Source: Pseudidiomarina terrestris (GTDB lineage: Bacteria > Pseudomonadota > Gammaproteobacteria > Enterobacterales > Alteromonadaceae). From it: 64,000 bases of DNA. The stretch is taken from positions 124,001-188,000 of the forward strand of contig NZ_JAGGJF010000004.1 of assembly GCF_030466405.1 (NCBI RefSeq), in the 5' to 3' direction. Below are positions 18,891 to 27,253 of this stretch, in pieces. Position 1 is the first letter of the stretch; each line of letters begins with the position of its first letter. A program made the translations under genes and the position numbers. The notes beneath the pieces were generated by a model that was given only the letters and a program-made list of their open reading frames with translations, had not been told where the DNA came from and made no database searches.

Positions 18891-20642
18891 TTAATTTGAT
18901 TCGCTATCGATAAACTGCATCGGTAGCTCAATATGATAGCTCAGGCCTTCGCCTGGAGCCGATTGCACCGTGATGGTGCCGTTGAAGGTTTGTTCAACAA
19001 GATTGTGAACGATATGAGTGCCTAGCCCACTGCCACCGCGCTCGCGGCGCGTTGTGAAGAAGGGGTCAAACAAGGTTTCCTGCTGAGCCTCGGTGAGACC
19101 TTTGCCATCATCTTTATAGTCGATGTGCAGAACGCCACCCTGTCGGCGAACGGTTAATTCGAGACGACCGTGCTGGTCATCTTCAAATGCATGGATCAGT
19201 GAATTCAACACCAGATTAGTAATGATCTGCGCCAAAGCGCCTGCGTTACAGCGCGCGATAATGGTATCGGGGCAGTCCAGACTGATTTTGTGGTTGGTAT
19301 TTTTAAACCGTGGCTGCAACGCCTGTAAGACATTTTGAATGTAGTGCTGCAGGTTGATTTCACGGACCGCGTCTGACGTCTGATCAACGGCCACTTGTTT
19401 GAAGCCGTCCAGCAGGTCAGAAGCCCGTCCCAGATTACTTTCAAGTAGCTCCACGCTTTGCAGGCTGGCATCTAAAAGCTCGCGCATTTGCGCTTCGGTG
19501 AGCTGCTTATTCTCGAGGGCTTGCTGCATGTTGTCGAGTTTATCGCGCAGCAAGCTGGTGGCGGTAATGCCAATGCCAAGCGGTGTATTTACATCATGGG
19601 TAATACCGGCAACCAGACGGCCCAGTGAGGCGAGTTTCTCTGCTTCAATCAATTGGTCCTGTACACGTTCAAAGGCCGTGACGGACGACTGCAGCTGGCT
19701 GTTGGTCTCACGCAGGTCGTCTTCAATAATTTTGCGTTGTCGGATCTCACGTTCCAGCTTGCCCTGACGTCGCTCCAGCTCATCTTTGCGCCGCTCCAGG
19801 TCAGTTAATACCTGACTCAGGCTTGATGTTTTGCGCGCGACCTCTTGCTCGAGCACCGCATTTTGTTCATCGAGTTGTTGATTGGCATGCAGTAATTGTT
19901 GTTGGGTACGTTTAAGATCTTCCTGATAGTCCTCAAGGTTATCCAGCAGCTGATTATAAGCCTGCTCCACCATATTGAACTCGGTGTGACGGTTATTCTT
20001 CAGATTAATCCGTGAATGCTCTAAATCATCCAGTCGGAAATTGCGAATTTGTTGGGTGAGGATGTTCATGGGCCGGTTGAGCATACGGCTAAACGCTAAC
20101 GTGAAGAGAACAATCAAAAAGGTACTTTTGATAATAGCGTTACCAAAAATGAAATACAGACTGAACTTGATCCGGTCCAGCGCAATATCACGCGTTGAGA
20201 ACAAGGTAACGTCACCGACGCGATTCGAATCTCCGGCAAATTCGAAAATGATAGACGAGTAATAGCCAAATAAACCATTGCGCTCTTGAATGACGAAGTC
20301 TTCAACGTCTGAGGTGAGGTTTAGCGCGTTAATGCTTTCCGTTAAACCGAGTTTAACGATGGTATCACCAGCTTCATCACGAATGACAATGCCAGCGATG
20401 GCAGGAATATTAATTAAGCCCTCAGCGATGGCTTCAATTTGCCGGTTGTTGTACTCCCACAATGATCGAGCAAGGGAGTTACTGAAGGTGCTTTGCTGAT
20501 TTTGCAGTTCCTGTACGAGCTGGCTTTTGGTATCGAAATACTCCCCCATCACCTGCACACAGGTCACTATCAGTGTAAGTACGAAATACACCGAGAGGAC
20601 GTTGGTTAACAGTGATTTAGAAATATTGGTGGTGCTCGACAT
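18891..20642 (-). CDS. Orphan membrane sensor histidine kinase
   Basis: A 583-residue kinase with a helix at about 11-33, a periplasmic sensor region to about 160, a second helix at 161-185, a long coiled coil (about 225-335, rich in Gln, Glu, Arg) and a kinase core. The phospho-acceptor is probably His349 in AGITHDVNTPLG; the ATPase domain has ITNLVLNSLIHAF, DDGKGL and GGSGLGTHIV. No response regulator is adjacent. I chose the ATG at 20642; the frame is open to 20726, but that extension would overlap the Pho operator of the divergent gene. Signal and partner are unknown. Confidence 0.8.
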   Translation of the reverse strand: MSSTTNISKSLLTNVLSVYFVLTLIVTCVQVMGEYFDTKSQLVQELQNQQSTFSNSLARSLWEYNNRQIEAIAEGLINIPAIAGIVIRDEAGDTIVKLGLTESINALNLTSDVEDFVIQERNGLFGYYSSIIFEFAGDSNRVGDVTLFSTRDIALDRIKFSLYFIFGNAIIKSTFLIVLFTLAFSRMLNRPMNILTQQIRNFRLDDLEHSRINLKNNRHTEFNMVEQAYNQLLDNLEDYQEDLKRTQQQLLHANQQLDEQNAVLEQEVARKTSSLSQVLTDLERRKDELERRQGKLEREIRQRKIIEDDLRETNSQLQSSVTAFERVQDQLIEAEKLASLGRLVAGITHDVNTPLGIGITATSLLRDKLDNMQQALENKQLTEAQMRELLDASLQSVELLESNLGRASDLLDGFKQVAVDQTSDAVREINLQHYIQNVLQALQPRFKNTNHKISLDCPDTIIARCNAGALAQIITNLVLNSLIHAFEDDQHGRLELTVRRQGGVLHIDYKDDGKGLTEAQQETLFDPFFTTRRERGGSGLGTHIVHNLVEQTFNGTITVQSAPGEGLSYHIELPMQFIDSESN

Positions 20643-20719
20643 CAATGTACTCGTTGGCAAAGGTTTGCTCAGTTTATCCCAACTGCGCGGAAGCGCAACC
20701 GAGAGCGATGCTAAACAGG

Positions 20720-20775
20720 CTGTCATGAAGTGTTCACAAGGGCGTCACTTAGCTGTCACAAAGAAACTCTAAAGT
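20720..20775 (+). promoter_or_regulatory. PhoB-type promoter with four 11-bp repeats, upstream of the lipoprotein gene
   Basis: Four direct repeats start at 20720 (CTGTCAT), 20731 (TGTTCAC), 20742 (GCGTCAC) and 20753 (CTGTCAC), exactly 11 bp apart, as in tandem Pho boxes. Ten nt after the last repeat is a -10-like TAAAGT (20770-20775). The lipoprotein ATG follows at 20821. PhoB binding is inferred from the consensus. Confidence 0.8.
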
Positions 20776-20820
20776 GCCAGCACGAAAACAAAGTAAGCCT
20801 TCAATTCAACGGAGAATCTC

Positions 20821-22290
20821 ATGAATCGTACCAAAGCTTTTGCTCTGTCTGCACTTACCGCGTCCTTTATGCTGGCCGGTTGTGGCGGTGATATTAATTT
20901 GACCCCGACCTCTATCGACAATTCAACCAATACTAATGGTGGCTCGGCTCCCGATACCAACAACTGTGCCTCCTACGAGGACGCTGGTGCAACCGTACGT
21001 GGCGAAAAGATTGGCGCTGACTGCGTCTATCCACGCAGTTTCTCTACGCCAGAAAGCCCGGTTGTGACTGATATCCGCTTGGTAGAGCTGCCAGGTGGCG
21101 CGCACATCTTCCCTAATGGTCTCTACATTGGTGAAAACGTGCAGGAAACCGCAAGTGTTGAACGTGATGGACCCACCCTGACTATCGATGCCGGTGCTAC
21201 GCTGGCGTTTGAAGACGGCGATTCATTTGTGCGCATTGCACGTGGCGCAGACATTATTGCGGAAGGCAATCGTAACGCACCTATTACCTTTACTTCAGTA
21301 CAAGAAGTGGAAAATGGTGTTAGCAATCCGAACGCGCGTGGTTTGTGGGGCGGTTTAGTACTTAACGGATTTGGTATCTCAAATAAATGTGATCAGGATG
21401 ACCTGGCAAACTGCGTACTGCAGGGCGAAGGTGGTGCTGGTTTCTACGGCGGTGATGACAATACCGACAACTCAGGTATCCTGCGTTACGTATTGGTGAA
21501 GTATGCCGGTTACGAAGTTTCTCTTGATAACGAACTGAACGGCATTACTTTCTATGGTGTCGGTTCAGACACCACAGTTGAATACATTCAGGTTCACAAT
21601 AACCTTGATGATGGTATCGAGTTCTTTGGCGGTGCTGCCAACGCAAAATATGTCGTGCTGACAGGTAACGACGATGACTCACTGGATTGGGCCGATGGCT
21701 GGCAGGGTAACATCCAGTACATTATCACCAAACACGCTGACGACCGTGCGAACCGTGCTATCGAAGCGGATGGTAATAGCCGCAATAACGATGCAACCCC
21801 GTACTCAGATCCAATTATTGCAAACTTCACATCGATTGGTTCGTTAACAGCAACTGACGGCTCGGACGAATCTGAAGGTGTGTTGTTACGTCAAGGTACG
21901 CGCGGTTCTTTGTATAACTTTGTTATCACTGACGCACGTGGCGAATGTCTGGAAATCGATAACGCTGCCACCTTTGCCAACGCCGATGCCGGCACGCTTA
22001 GCATTGCTAACTCAGTTATTGCCTGTAGCGAAAACTTCGCTGACGTTGCGACCCAGGATTGGTACGAAAGCGAAGCCTCGAACGTCACCTTAGACGAGCT
22101 TGCGACTGTGCTGACCTCTGGTTATGTCACTGCTGCTGATATGACGGACGCGTCCGGTGCCCCGGTAACAGTCACGCCGAAAACCGACCTGAGCACACTG
22201 AACCCATTCTTTGATGATGTGGATTTTGTTGGCGCAGTTAGTGAAGACAACGATTGGACAAATGGCTGGACCGTAGGCCTGCGCGACTAA
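20821..22290 (+). CDS. Pho-regulated lipoprotein with probable beta-helix fold, function unknown
   Basis: A 489-residue lipoprotein (signal ending LAGC, Cys21). After a short Asn/Thr-rich linker the sequence shows repeating short strands: LTIDAGATLAFED, IIAEGNRNAPITFTS, GLWGGLVLNG, ILRYVLVKYAG, VEYIQVHNNLDDGIEFFGG and AKYVVLTGNDDDSLDW. This is the look of a right-handed beta-helix rich in Asp and Asn, possibly binding metal or sugars. It is preceded by strong tandem Pho boxes and followed after 70 nt by a TonB-dependent receptor, so a role as the receptor's surface or periplasmic partner in phosphate starvation is plausible. No enzyme motif was recognised. Confidence 0.75.
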   Translation: MNRTKAFALSALTASFMLAGCGGDINLTPTSIDNSTNTNGGSAPDTNNCASYEDAGATVRGEKIGADCVYPRSFSTPESPVVTDIRLVELPGGAHIFPNGLYIGENVQETASVERDGPTLTIDAGATLAFEDGDSFVRIARGADIIAEGNRNAPITFTSVQEVENGVSNPNARGLWGGLVLNGFGISNKCDQDDLANCVLQGEGGAGFYGGDDNTDNSGILRYVLVKYAGYEVSLDNELNGITFYGVGSDTTVEYIQVHNNLDDGIEFFGGAANAKYVVLTGNDDDSLDWADGWQGNIQYIITKHADDRANRAIEADGNSRNNDATPYSDPIIANFTSIGSLTATDGSDESEGVLLRQGTRGSLYNFVITDARGECLEIDNAATFANADAGTLSIANSVIACSENFADVATQDWYESEASNVTLDELATVLTSGYVTAADMTDASGAPVTVTPKTDLSTLNPFFDDVDFVGAVSEDNDWTNGWTVGLRD

Positions 22291-22303
22291 TGAAGGAATT
22301 GGA

Positions 22304-22317
22304 GCACATGGATGTGC
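22304..22317 (+). other. Small intercistronic hairpin between lipoprotein and receptor genes
   Basis: GCACA and TGTGC flank a 4-nt loop, followed by AGCTTTTCC. It is a weak stem with a short T run, so it could attenuate transcription between the lipoprotein and receptor genes or mark an RNA-processing point. Low confidence. Confidence 0.3.
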
Positions 22318-22360
22318 AGCTTTTCCCCCTGATAATTAAGTCACGCATGCGGAGTTTCCT

Positions 22361-24997
22361 ATGAAAAAGCAGGCTGTATTAATGCAAAGTAAACTGGGCC
22401 TCGCGATCGCTCTCGCGTTGTCTGGTCCCCTTGCTTACGCTCAGCAAGATCAAGCGCAAGCAACGAGCGATACCACCATTGAAGAAGTTGTTACCACAGG
22501 CACGCGATTGCAAGGTTCAGCGGCCGCAGTGGTCGAAGAGCGTAAGGCTCAGGCGTTCGTCGCTGATATTCTCGGAGCAGAGCAAATCTCCAGAACTGGC
22601 GATAGCGATGCCGCGACCGCGCTGCGTCGTGTCACAGGTTTGACTCTGGTCGATGGTAAATTCATTTACGTACGCGGACTCGGTGAACGTTATTCAAGTA
22701 CCCAGTTAAATGGGGCTTCAGTGCCGTCACCTGATCCGACCCGTAACGTCATCCCGTTAGACATGTTTCCGGCCAGCATTATCGAAAGTATGGCTGTGCA
22801 AAAGTCTTATTCGCCGGATATGCCCGCTAATTTCGGTGGTGGTAACGTCAATATCCGTACGGTTTCTATTCCTACCGATGAAGTGTTTGAGGTATCGGTC
22901 GGAACGGGCTGGAACAGTAACTTCTCGGACGACGGGTTGACCTACGCTGGCGGTGATGATGACTGGTTAGGTAAAGATGATGGCACCCGGGCATTGTCAG
23001 CAGAGATGCGGGCAGCCTTGGCGCGTTATCAGGAAAGTATCAATACGCCCAGCATTGCCTCAAGTGAGGGGATCTCCAGTAGCGAAGCGGCGGCCATTAA
23101 CCGACAGCTGGCGGCGTCACTGAATACACAGAATGAAGTCTACAGTAAATCTCTGCGCCCGGATCTCGATGGCTCGGTGACTTACGGTAATGCCTACGAA
23201 GTCAGCGACGATTTAACTTTTGGCTTTCTTGCTGCGGTGGATTACGGCAACAGCTGGTCCAATAGCGAAGAATCTGAGCTGGTACTGGGAATTGCAGAGG
23301 GTGCGGCGGCCATCGATCAGGCCAGCGAGAGCAGGGTGACTACACAGAATGTAGAACTCAGCGGTTTGCTTAATTTCGGTGTGGAAATTGGTGATTATCA
23401 CCGCATTGAGACCTCGACTATTTTTTTGCGGAACACCGCTGATCGAGTGGAGCAGGGCGTGGTTGAAACCCCCAACTCCATCGATGAAACCGGGTTAAGC
23501 TACTTTGATACCGAAACCCGCTATGAACAGCGTGAATTACTAACCAATCAAATCCGTGGTTCGCATTATTTTCCTCAATTATGGGGCTTTGCGCTGGACT
23601 GGCAGTATGCTGATTCGCGGGCAAGCCGTGATGCACCAGGTGAAGTCTTTTATCGTCAGATCAACAATCGTGATTTAGGCGAAGGTGTTGGCGACCTGGC
23701 ATTCCAGCAAACCCGGACCGCAACCACCCTGCAGTATCAGAATCTGGAAGATGACGCTCAGGACTGGCGCGTTGACGGTGAGTTGCCTGTATCACTGGCG
23801 GCGATGGAGATCCTGCTTAAGGGCGGCGGGCAAGTATCGAAGAAAGCTCGTTCTTCATATTCCCGACGCTTTGCAATCAGTGCTGAGCAGGTTGCCAACA
23901 GTGAATTACGAAATGTCAGCTACAACGACCTGTTCAGTGATGAAAACCTCACGGATGGGGAGTTTGGTTTCGCTTTGTTTGGTGCTCCTACGGCGACCGA
24001 TCCGAATTATCTGGCCGCGCAACAGATCGAAGCTGGTTATGGCCTTGCCGATATCCAGCTGAACGATGACTGGCGCGTCAGTGGTGGTTTGCGTTGGGAG
24101 CAATACACTCAGGTCGCTGCTCAACTTGATCTTCGCACCATGAGAGTCGTTGGTGATGTTGCTGATGCTGGCCGCGTTGAAGATGATCTCTATGGTTCGC
24201 TGGCGCTGACGTACCAACTCAATGACGAGATGCAGCTGCGTTTCGGTTATGGCAGCACTGTTGTACGACCTGATTTGCGAGAGCTGACCGAGGTGATTTT
24301 CGTTGATCCATTGACCAATTTTAAGGTACGTGGGAACAGCGAATTGATGACCACGGATATTGATAATTTCGATGTACGTTGGGAATGGTATTTGCCGGCT
24401 GGAGAAAATTACTCGGTCGCGATGTTCTACAAAGATCTGGCCAATCCGATTGAGGCTGTTGAAGCTAAAGGTACTGATTCGGATCGCGTCATTACCTTCC
24501 TGAATGGCCAGTCGGGTGAAGTCTACGGTCTGGAATTTGAATTCCTGAAAGACCTGACCCTGCTTACCGATGGCCTGTTCGTATCAGGAAACCTGACTCT
24601 CTCAGACTCAGAAATCAGTATCGCTAACACGGGTAACGTAGAGCTGACGAATAACAGCCGACGGATGACAGGTCACTCGAAGTACGTCACCAACTTGCAG
24701 CTGGGCTATGACTCATTAAATGGTGAGCACAGCGCATCACTTATCTACAATGTAGCGGGTGAGCGAATTGCTTTTGCTGGCGTTAAAGAAGGTGCTGTAG
24801 GCATTGACGATGCCGTCGAGCAGCCGTTCCATAGCCTGGATCTGGTGTACACCTATTACCCGGATTTTAATTCGAAGGTGAAGCTTAAGGTGCAAAACAT
24901 GCTGGGCGAGGATGTTGAAATCGAACAGGGCGGACGTTTGATTCAGTCGCGTAGCGTCGGTACCGGAGTCAGTCTGGAATACAGCTACTCTTTTTAA
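22361..24997 (+). CDS. TonB-dependent outer-membrane receptor, Pho-linked
   Basis: An 878-residue receptor with a signal peptide (about 27 residues, ending GPLAYA), a TonB-box-like IEEVVTTGTR, a plug domain with VRGLGERYSSTQLNG and PANFGGGNVNIRT, and a beta-barrel ending in the outer-membrane C-terminal signal SLEYSYSF. It has no own Pho box and probably reads from the promoter at 20720 with the lipoprotein gene. The encoded energiser (ExbB, ExbD, TonB) lies about 1.5 kb downstream under a separate Pho promoter. The substrate is unknown; phosphate or a phosphorylated compound is inferred from regulation. Confidence 0.88.
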   Translation: MKKQAVLMQSKLGLAIALALSGPLAYAQQDQAQATSDTTIEEVVTTGTRLQGSAAAVVEERKAQAFVADILGAEQISRTGDSDAATALRRVTGLTLVDGKFIYVRGLGERYSSTQLNGASVPSPDPTRNVIPLDMFPASIIESMAVQKSYSPDMPANFGGGNVNIRTVSIPTDEVFEVSVGTGWNSNFSDDGLTYAGGDDDWLGKDDGTRALSAEMRAALARYQESINTPSIASSEGISSSEAAAINRQLAASLNTQNEVYSKSLRPDLDGSVTYGNAYEVSDDLTFGFLAAVDYGNSWSNSEESELVLGIAEGAAAIDQASESRVTTQNVELSGLLNFGVEIGDYHRIETSTIFLRNTADRVEQGVVETPNSIDETGLSYFDTETRYEQRELLTNQIRGSHYFPQLWGFALDWQYADSRASRDAPGEVFYRQINNRDLGEGVGDLAFQQTRTATTLQYQNLEDDAQDWRVDGELPVSLAAMEILLKGGGQVSKKARSSYSRRFAISAEQVANSELRNVSYNDLFSDENLTDGEFGFALFGAPTATDPNYLAAQQIEAGYGLADIQLNDDWRVSGGLRWEQYTQVAAQLDLRTMRVVGDVADAGRVEDDLYGSLALTYQLNDEMQLRFGYGSTVVRPDLRELTEVIFVDPLTNFKVRGNSELMTTDIDNFDVRWEWYLPAGENYSVAMFYKDLANPIEAVEAKGTDSDRVITFLNGQSGEVYGLEFEFLKDLTLLTDGLFVSGNLTLSDSEISIANTGNVELTNNSRRMTGHSKYVTNLQLGYDSLNGEHSASLIYNVAGERIAFAGVKEGAVGIDDAVEQPFHSLDLVYTYYPDFNSKVKLKVQNMLGEDVEIEQGGRLIQSRSVGTGVSLEYSYSF

Positions 24998-25020
24998 GAG
25001 TTTGTAACAACGTCATAAAA

Positions 25021-25044
25021 CGGGAGCTTCGGCTCCCGTTTTTT
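25021..25044 (+). terminator. Rho-independent terminator after the receptor gene
   Basis: A 7-bp GC-rich stem (CGGGAGC / GCTCCCG) closes a TTCG loop and is followed directly by six T residues. It separates the receptor from the mechanosensitive channel gene. Confidence 0.9.
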
Positions 25045-25110
25045 GTTATACAATAGAGGCACGCAGAGGCGTTTTTGATTCTTAGATTGAACAACGAGTG
25101 GCAATTTTCT

Positions 25111-26385
25111 ATGCAAGATATGCAAGAGAAATTAGAAGCAGCGCAGAGCTGGCTGGTTGAACGGCCAGACATGGATACTTTAACGAAATTAAGTTTGTTG
25201 CTGGTGGGTGCCTGGGTGGCAAACTTTATCGTGAAGAAAGTATTGCTACGTGGCCTGCTGCGAATTTTAAGCTACACACCCGCAGGTAAAGACCGGCAAG
25301 CCATAGAGCGGAATATCGTGGCGCGACTAGCGAACGTCATTCCAGCGCTGGTCATCGCTTTTGGCATTACCTCGGTTCCCAACTTAGCTGAAGAACTCAC
25401 CATTGTTGTCACCAACGTCTGTTTCGCGTTCATCGTGATCACCATCGCTCGCGCGATAAGTGGCACCCTGACCATTGTAAACACGCTGTATGAGCGTCAG
25501 CCTCAGGCGCAAGAACGGCCCATTAAAGGTTACATCCAGGTCGCTAAAATTGTCATCTATGCGGTGGCAACGATTCTGATGATTGCGGTCTTGATCGATA
25601 AATCGCCCGTTATATTGCTCTCCGGTCTGGGTGCGATGGCCGCGGTGCTGATGTTGGTGTTCCAGGATACATTGTTGAGTCTGGTCGCCAGTGTGCAAAT
25701 TACCTCAAACGATATTATCCGGGTCGGTGACTGGGTGGAGATGCCCAATCTGAACGCCGATGGCGATGTCATCGACATCGCCTTGCACCAGGTGAAAGTG
25801 CAGAACTGGGACAAGACCATTACCTTCATTCCCACCCGGCGCTTTATTTCTGACCCCTTTAAAAACTGGCGTGGCATGCAGGAGTCAGGTGGCCGGCGTA
25901 TAAAGCGGAGTTTGTTGTTAGATCAGCAAAGCATTCATTTCTTAACAGACGATGAGCTGAAAGCGGTGAAGCGTTTCCGGCTGTTAAAAGATTACCTGCA
26001 AAATAAACAACAGGAAATCGATGACTGGAACCAACAACTCAAAGACGAAGGCAAGGAACCGGTAAATACCCGGCGTATCACTAATATTGGTACCTTCCGT
26101 GCTTATATCCTGCAATATCTTGAGAATCATCCGAAAGTTCATCAAGAGATGACTCTGATGGCACGGCAGCTGAATCCGACATCGGACGGTCTTCCTATCG
26201 AGGTCTATTGTTTTACCAACACCATTGTCTGGACCGAATACGAGGGTATTCAGTCGGATATCTTTGACCACTTGCTATCGATTTTGCCAGAGTTCGGTTT
26301 ACGCGTATTCCAGCATCCAAGTGGTATTGATATGCGTGAAATGACACGAAACTTAAATCAAAGTGGCACAAAAAGTTCATCCTGA
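25111..26385 (+). CDS. MscS-family mechanosensitive channel (YbdG/MscM-like)
   Basis: A 424-residue inner-membrane channel that opens under membrane tension to release solutes. It has several N-terminal helices, the pore-lining region ILLSGLGAMAAVLMLVFQDTLLSLVASVQI, and a beta domain with VGDWVEMPNLNADGDVIDI, VKVQNWDKTI and PTRRFISDPFKNWRGM. The segment GGRRIKRSLLLDQQSIHF is typical of the YbdG branch. The frame is open from a TTG at 25075, but the ATG at 25111 is more likely. The end of the gene overlaps the first PhoB-like repeat of the next promoter. It sits behind a terminator, so its own control is unclear. Confidence 0.88.
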   Translation: MQDMQEKLEAAQSWLVERPDMDTLTKLSLLLVGAWVANFIVKKVLLRGLLRILSYTPAGKDRQAIERNIVARLANVIPALVIAFGITSVPNLAEELTIVVTNVCFAFIVITIARAISGTLTIVNTLYERQPQAQERPIKGYIQVAKIVIYAVATILMIAVLIDKSPVILLSGLGAMAAVLMLVFQDTLLSLVASVQITSNDIIRVGDWVEMPNLNADGDVIDIALHQVKVQNWDKTITFIPTRRFISDPFKNWRGMQESGGRRIKRSLLLDQQSIHFLTDDELKAVKRFRLLKDYLQNKQQEIDDWNQQLKDEGKEPVNTRRITNIGTFRAYILQYLENHPKVHQEMTLMARQLNPTSDGLPIEVYCFTNTIVWTEYEGIQSDIFDHLLSILPEFGLRVFQHPSGIDMREMTRNLNQSGTKSSS

Positions 26386-26437
26386 CACAAAACTGACATA
26401 GCGCAGTCACCAAGCTGTCACACAACTGACGTATCTT
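26382..26437 (+). promoter_or_regulatory. PhoB-type promoter with five 11-bp repeats, upstream of the TonB energiser operon
   Basis: Five direct repeats at exact 11-bp steps: CTGACAC (26382), CTGACAT (26393), CAGTCAC (26404), CTGTCAC (26415) and CTGACGT (26426). Ten nt after the CTGTCAC repeat is TATCTT (26432-26437), a -10-like hexamer. The DUF3450 ATG follows at 26474. Confidence 0.75.
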
Positions 26438-26473
26438 GCACATCATCACTCACAACCTGTGCAAGGTGTTTCT

Positions 26474-27250
26474 ATGAAACCATGTTTCGCTCGCACGCTG
26501 GTACTCGCAGGGATTTTTGCAAGTACCAGTGCTGTCGCTCAAGATCAGGCGCTTGAGCCGGTGGTTGATGCCGCCAATGAAATCAATCAAGCCGCCCGCT
26601 CCTCCCAGCTCACCGTCGATAAAATCGCCGACACGACGCAAGATCGCGTGCAGCAATTCAAGCAAATCAACCGCCAGATCCAAGGTCTGGAGGTGTATGT
26701 GCAGCAGCTGCAAAAACAAATCGATTTTCAGCAACAGGAAAAAGCCGAACTCAATGATTCTATTGACGAGGTGAGTGTGGTTGAGCGGCAGATCACACCG
26801 CTTATGCTGCGCATGATTGATAGCCTCGATACCTTTGTAAACCTCGATGTGCCATTTCTTTCTGCCGAGCGTGAAGGTCGTATCGCTGGCTTGCATGAGC
26901 TGATGGATCGGGCTGATGTGGATGTTTCCGAGAAATTTCGCCGGGTCATGGAAGCCTATCAGATTGAAGCCGATTACGGCCGTACCATCGAAGCTTACAA
27001 CGGCGAGATGACCATTTCTGGTCAGCCCCAGGATGTCGAGTTTCTGCGCATCGGCCGTACGGTACTCATCTATAAGACCCGTGATGGCAAGCAAATGGGC
27101 GTTTGGAATCAGCTCGACCGTGAGTGGCAGCAACTGGATTCCAGTTACGCCACAGATGTACAGGAAGCGCTGCGGATTGCCCGCAAGCAGCTGGCCCCGG
27201 ATTTATTAATGCTTCCGGTTTTCACTCAAACTGCGCAGGCGGGAGACTAA
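26474..27250 (+). CDS. DUF3450 periplasmic coiled-coil protein
   Basis: A 258-residue secreted protein: signal peptide of about 22 residues (ending STSAVAQ), then a long coiled coil (about 30-115, with VQQFKQINRQIQGLEVYVQQ) and a C-terminal domain containing GRTVLIYKTRDGKQMGVW. I recognise DUF3450, which is regularly the first gene of TonB2-type clusters in marine gammaproteobacteria. It lies 3 nt before the TtpC-like gene. The role is unknown but the coiled coil matches that of its neighbour, suggesting contact in the periplasm. The start at 26474 is preferred over a GTG at 26459. Confidence 0.85.
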   Translation: MKPCFARTLVLAGIFASTSAVAQDQALEPVVDAANEINQAARSSQLTVDKIADTTQDRVQQFKQINRQIQGLEVYVQQLQKQIDFQQQEKAELNDSIDEVSVVERQITPLMLRMIDSLDTFVNLDVPFLSAEREGRIAGLHELMDRADVDVSEKFRRVMEAYQIEADYGRTIEAYNGEMTISGQPQDVEFLRIGRTVLIYKTRDGKQMGVWNQLDREWQQLDSSYATDVQEALRIARKQLAPDLLMLPVFTQTAQAGD

Positions 27251-27253
27251 CCC

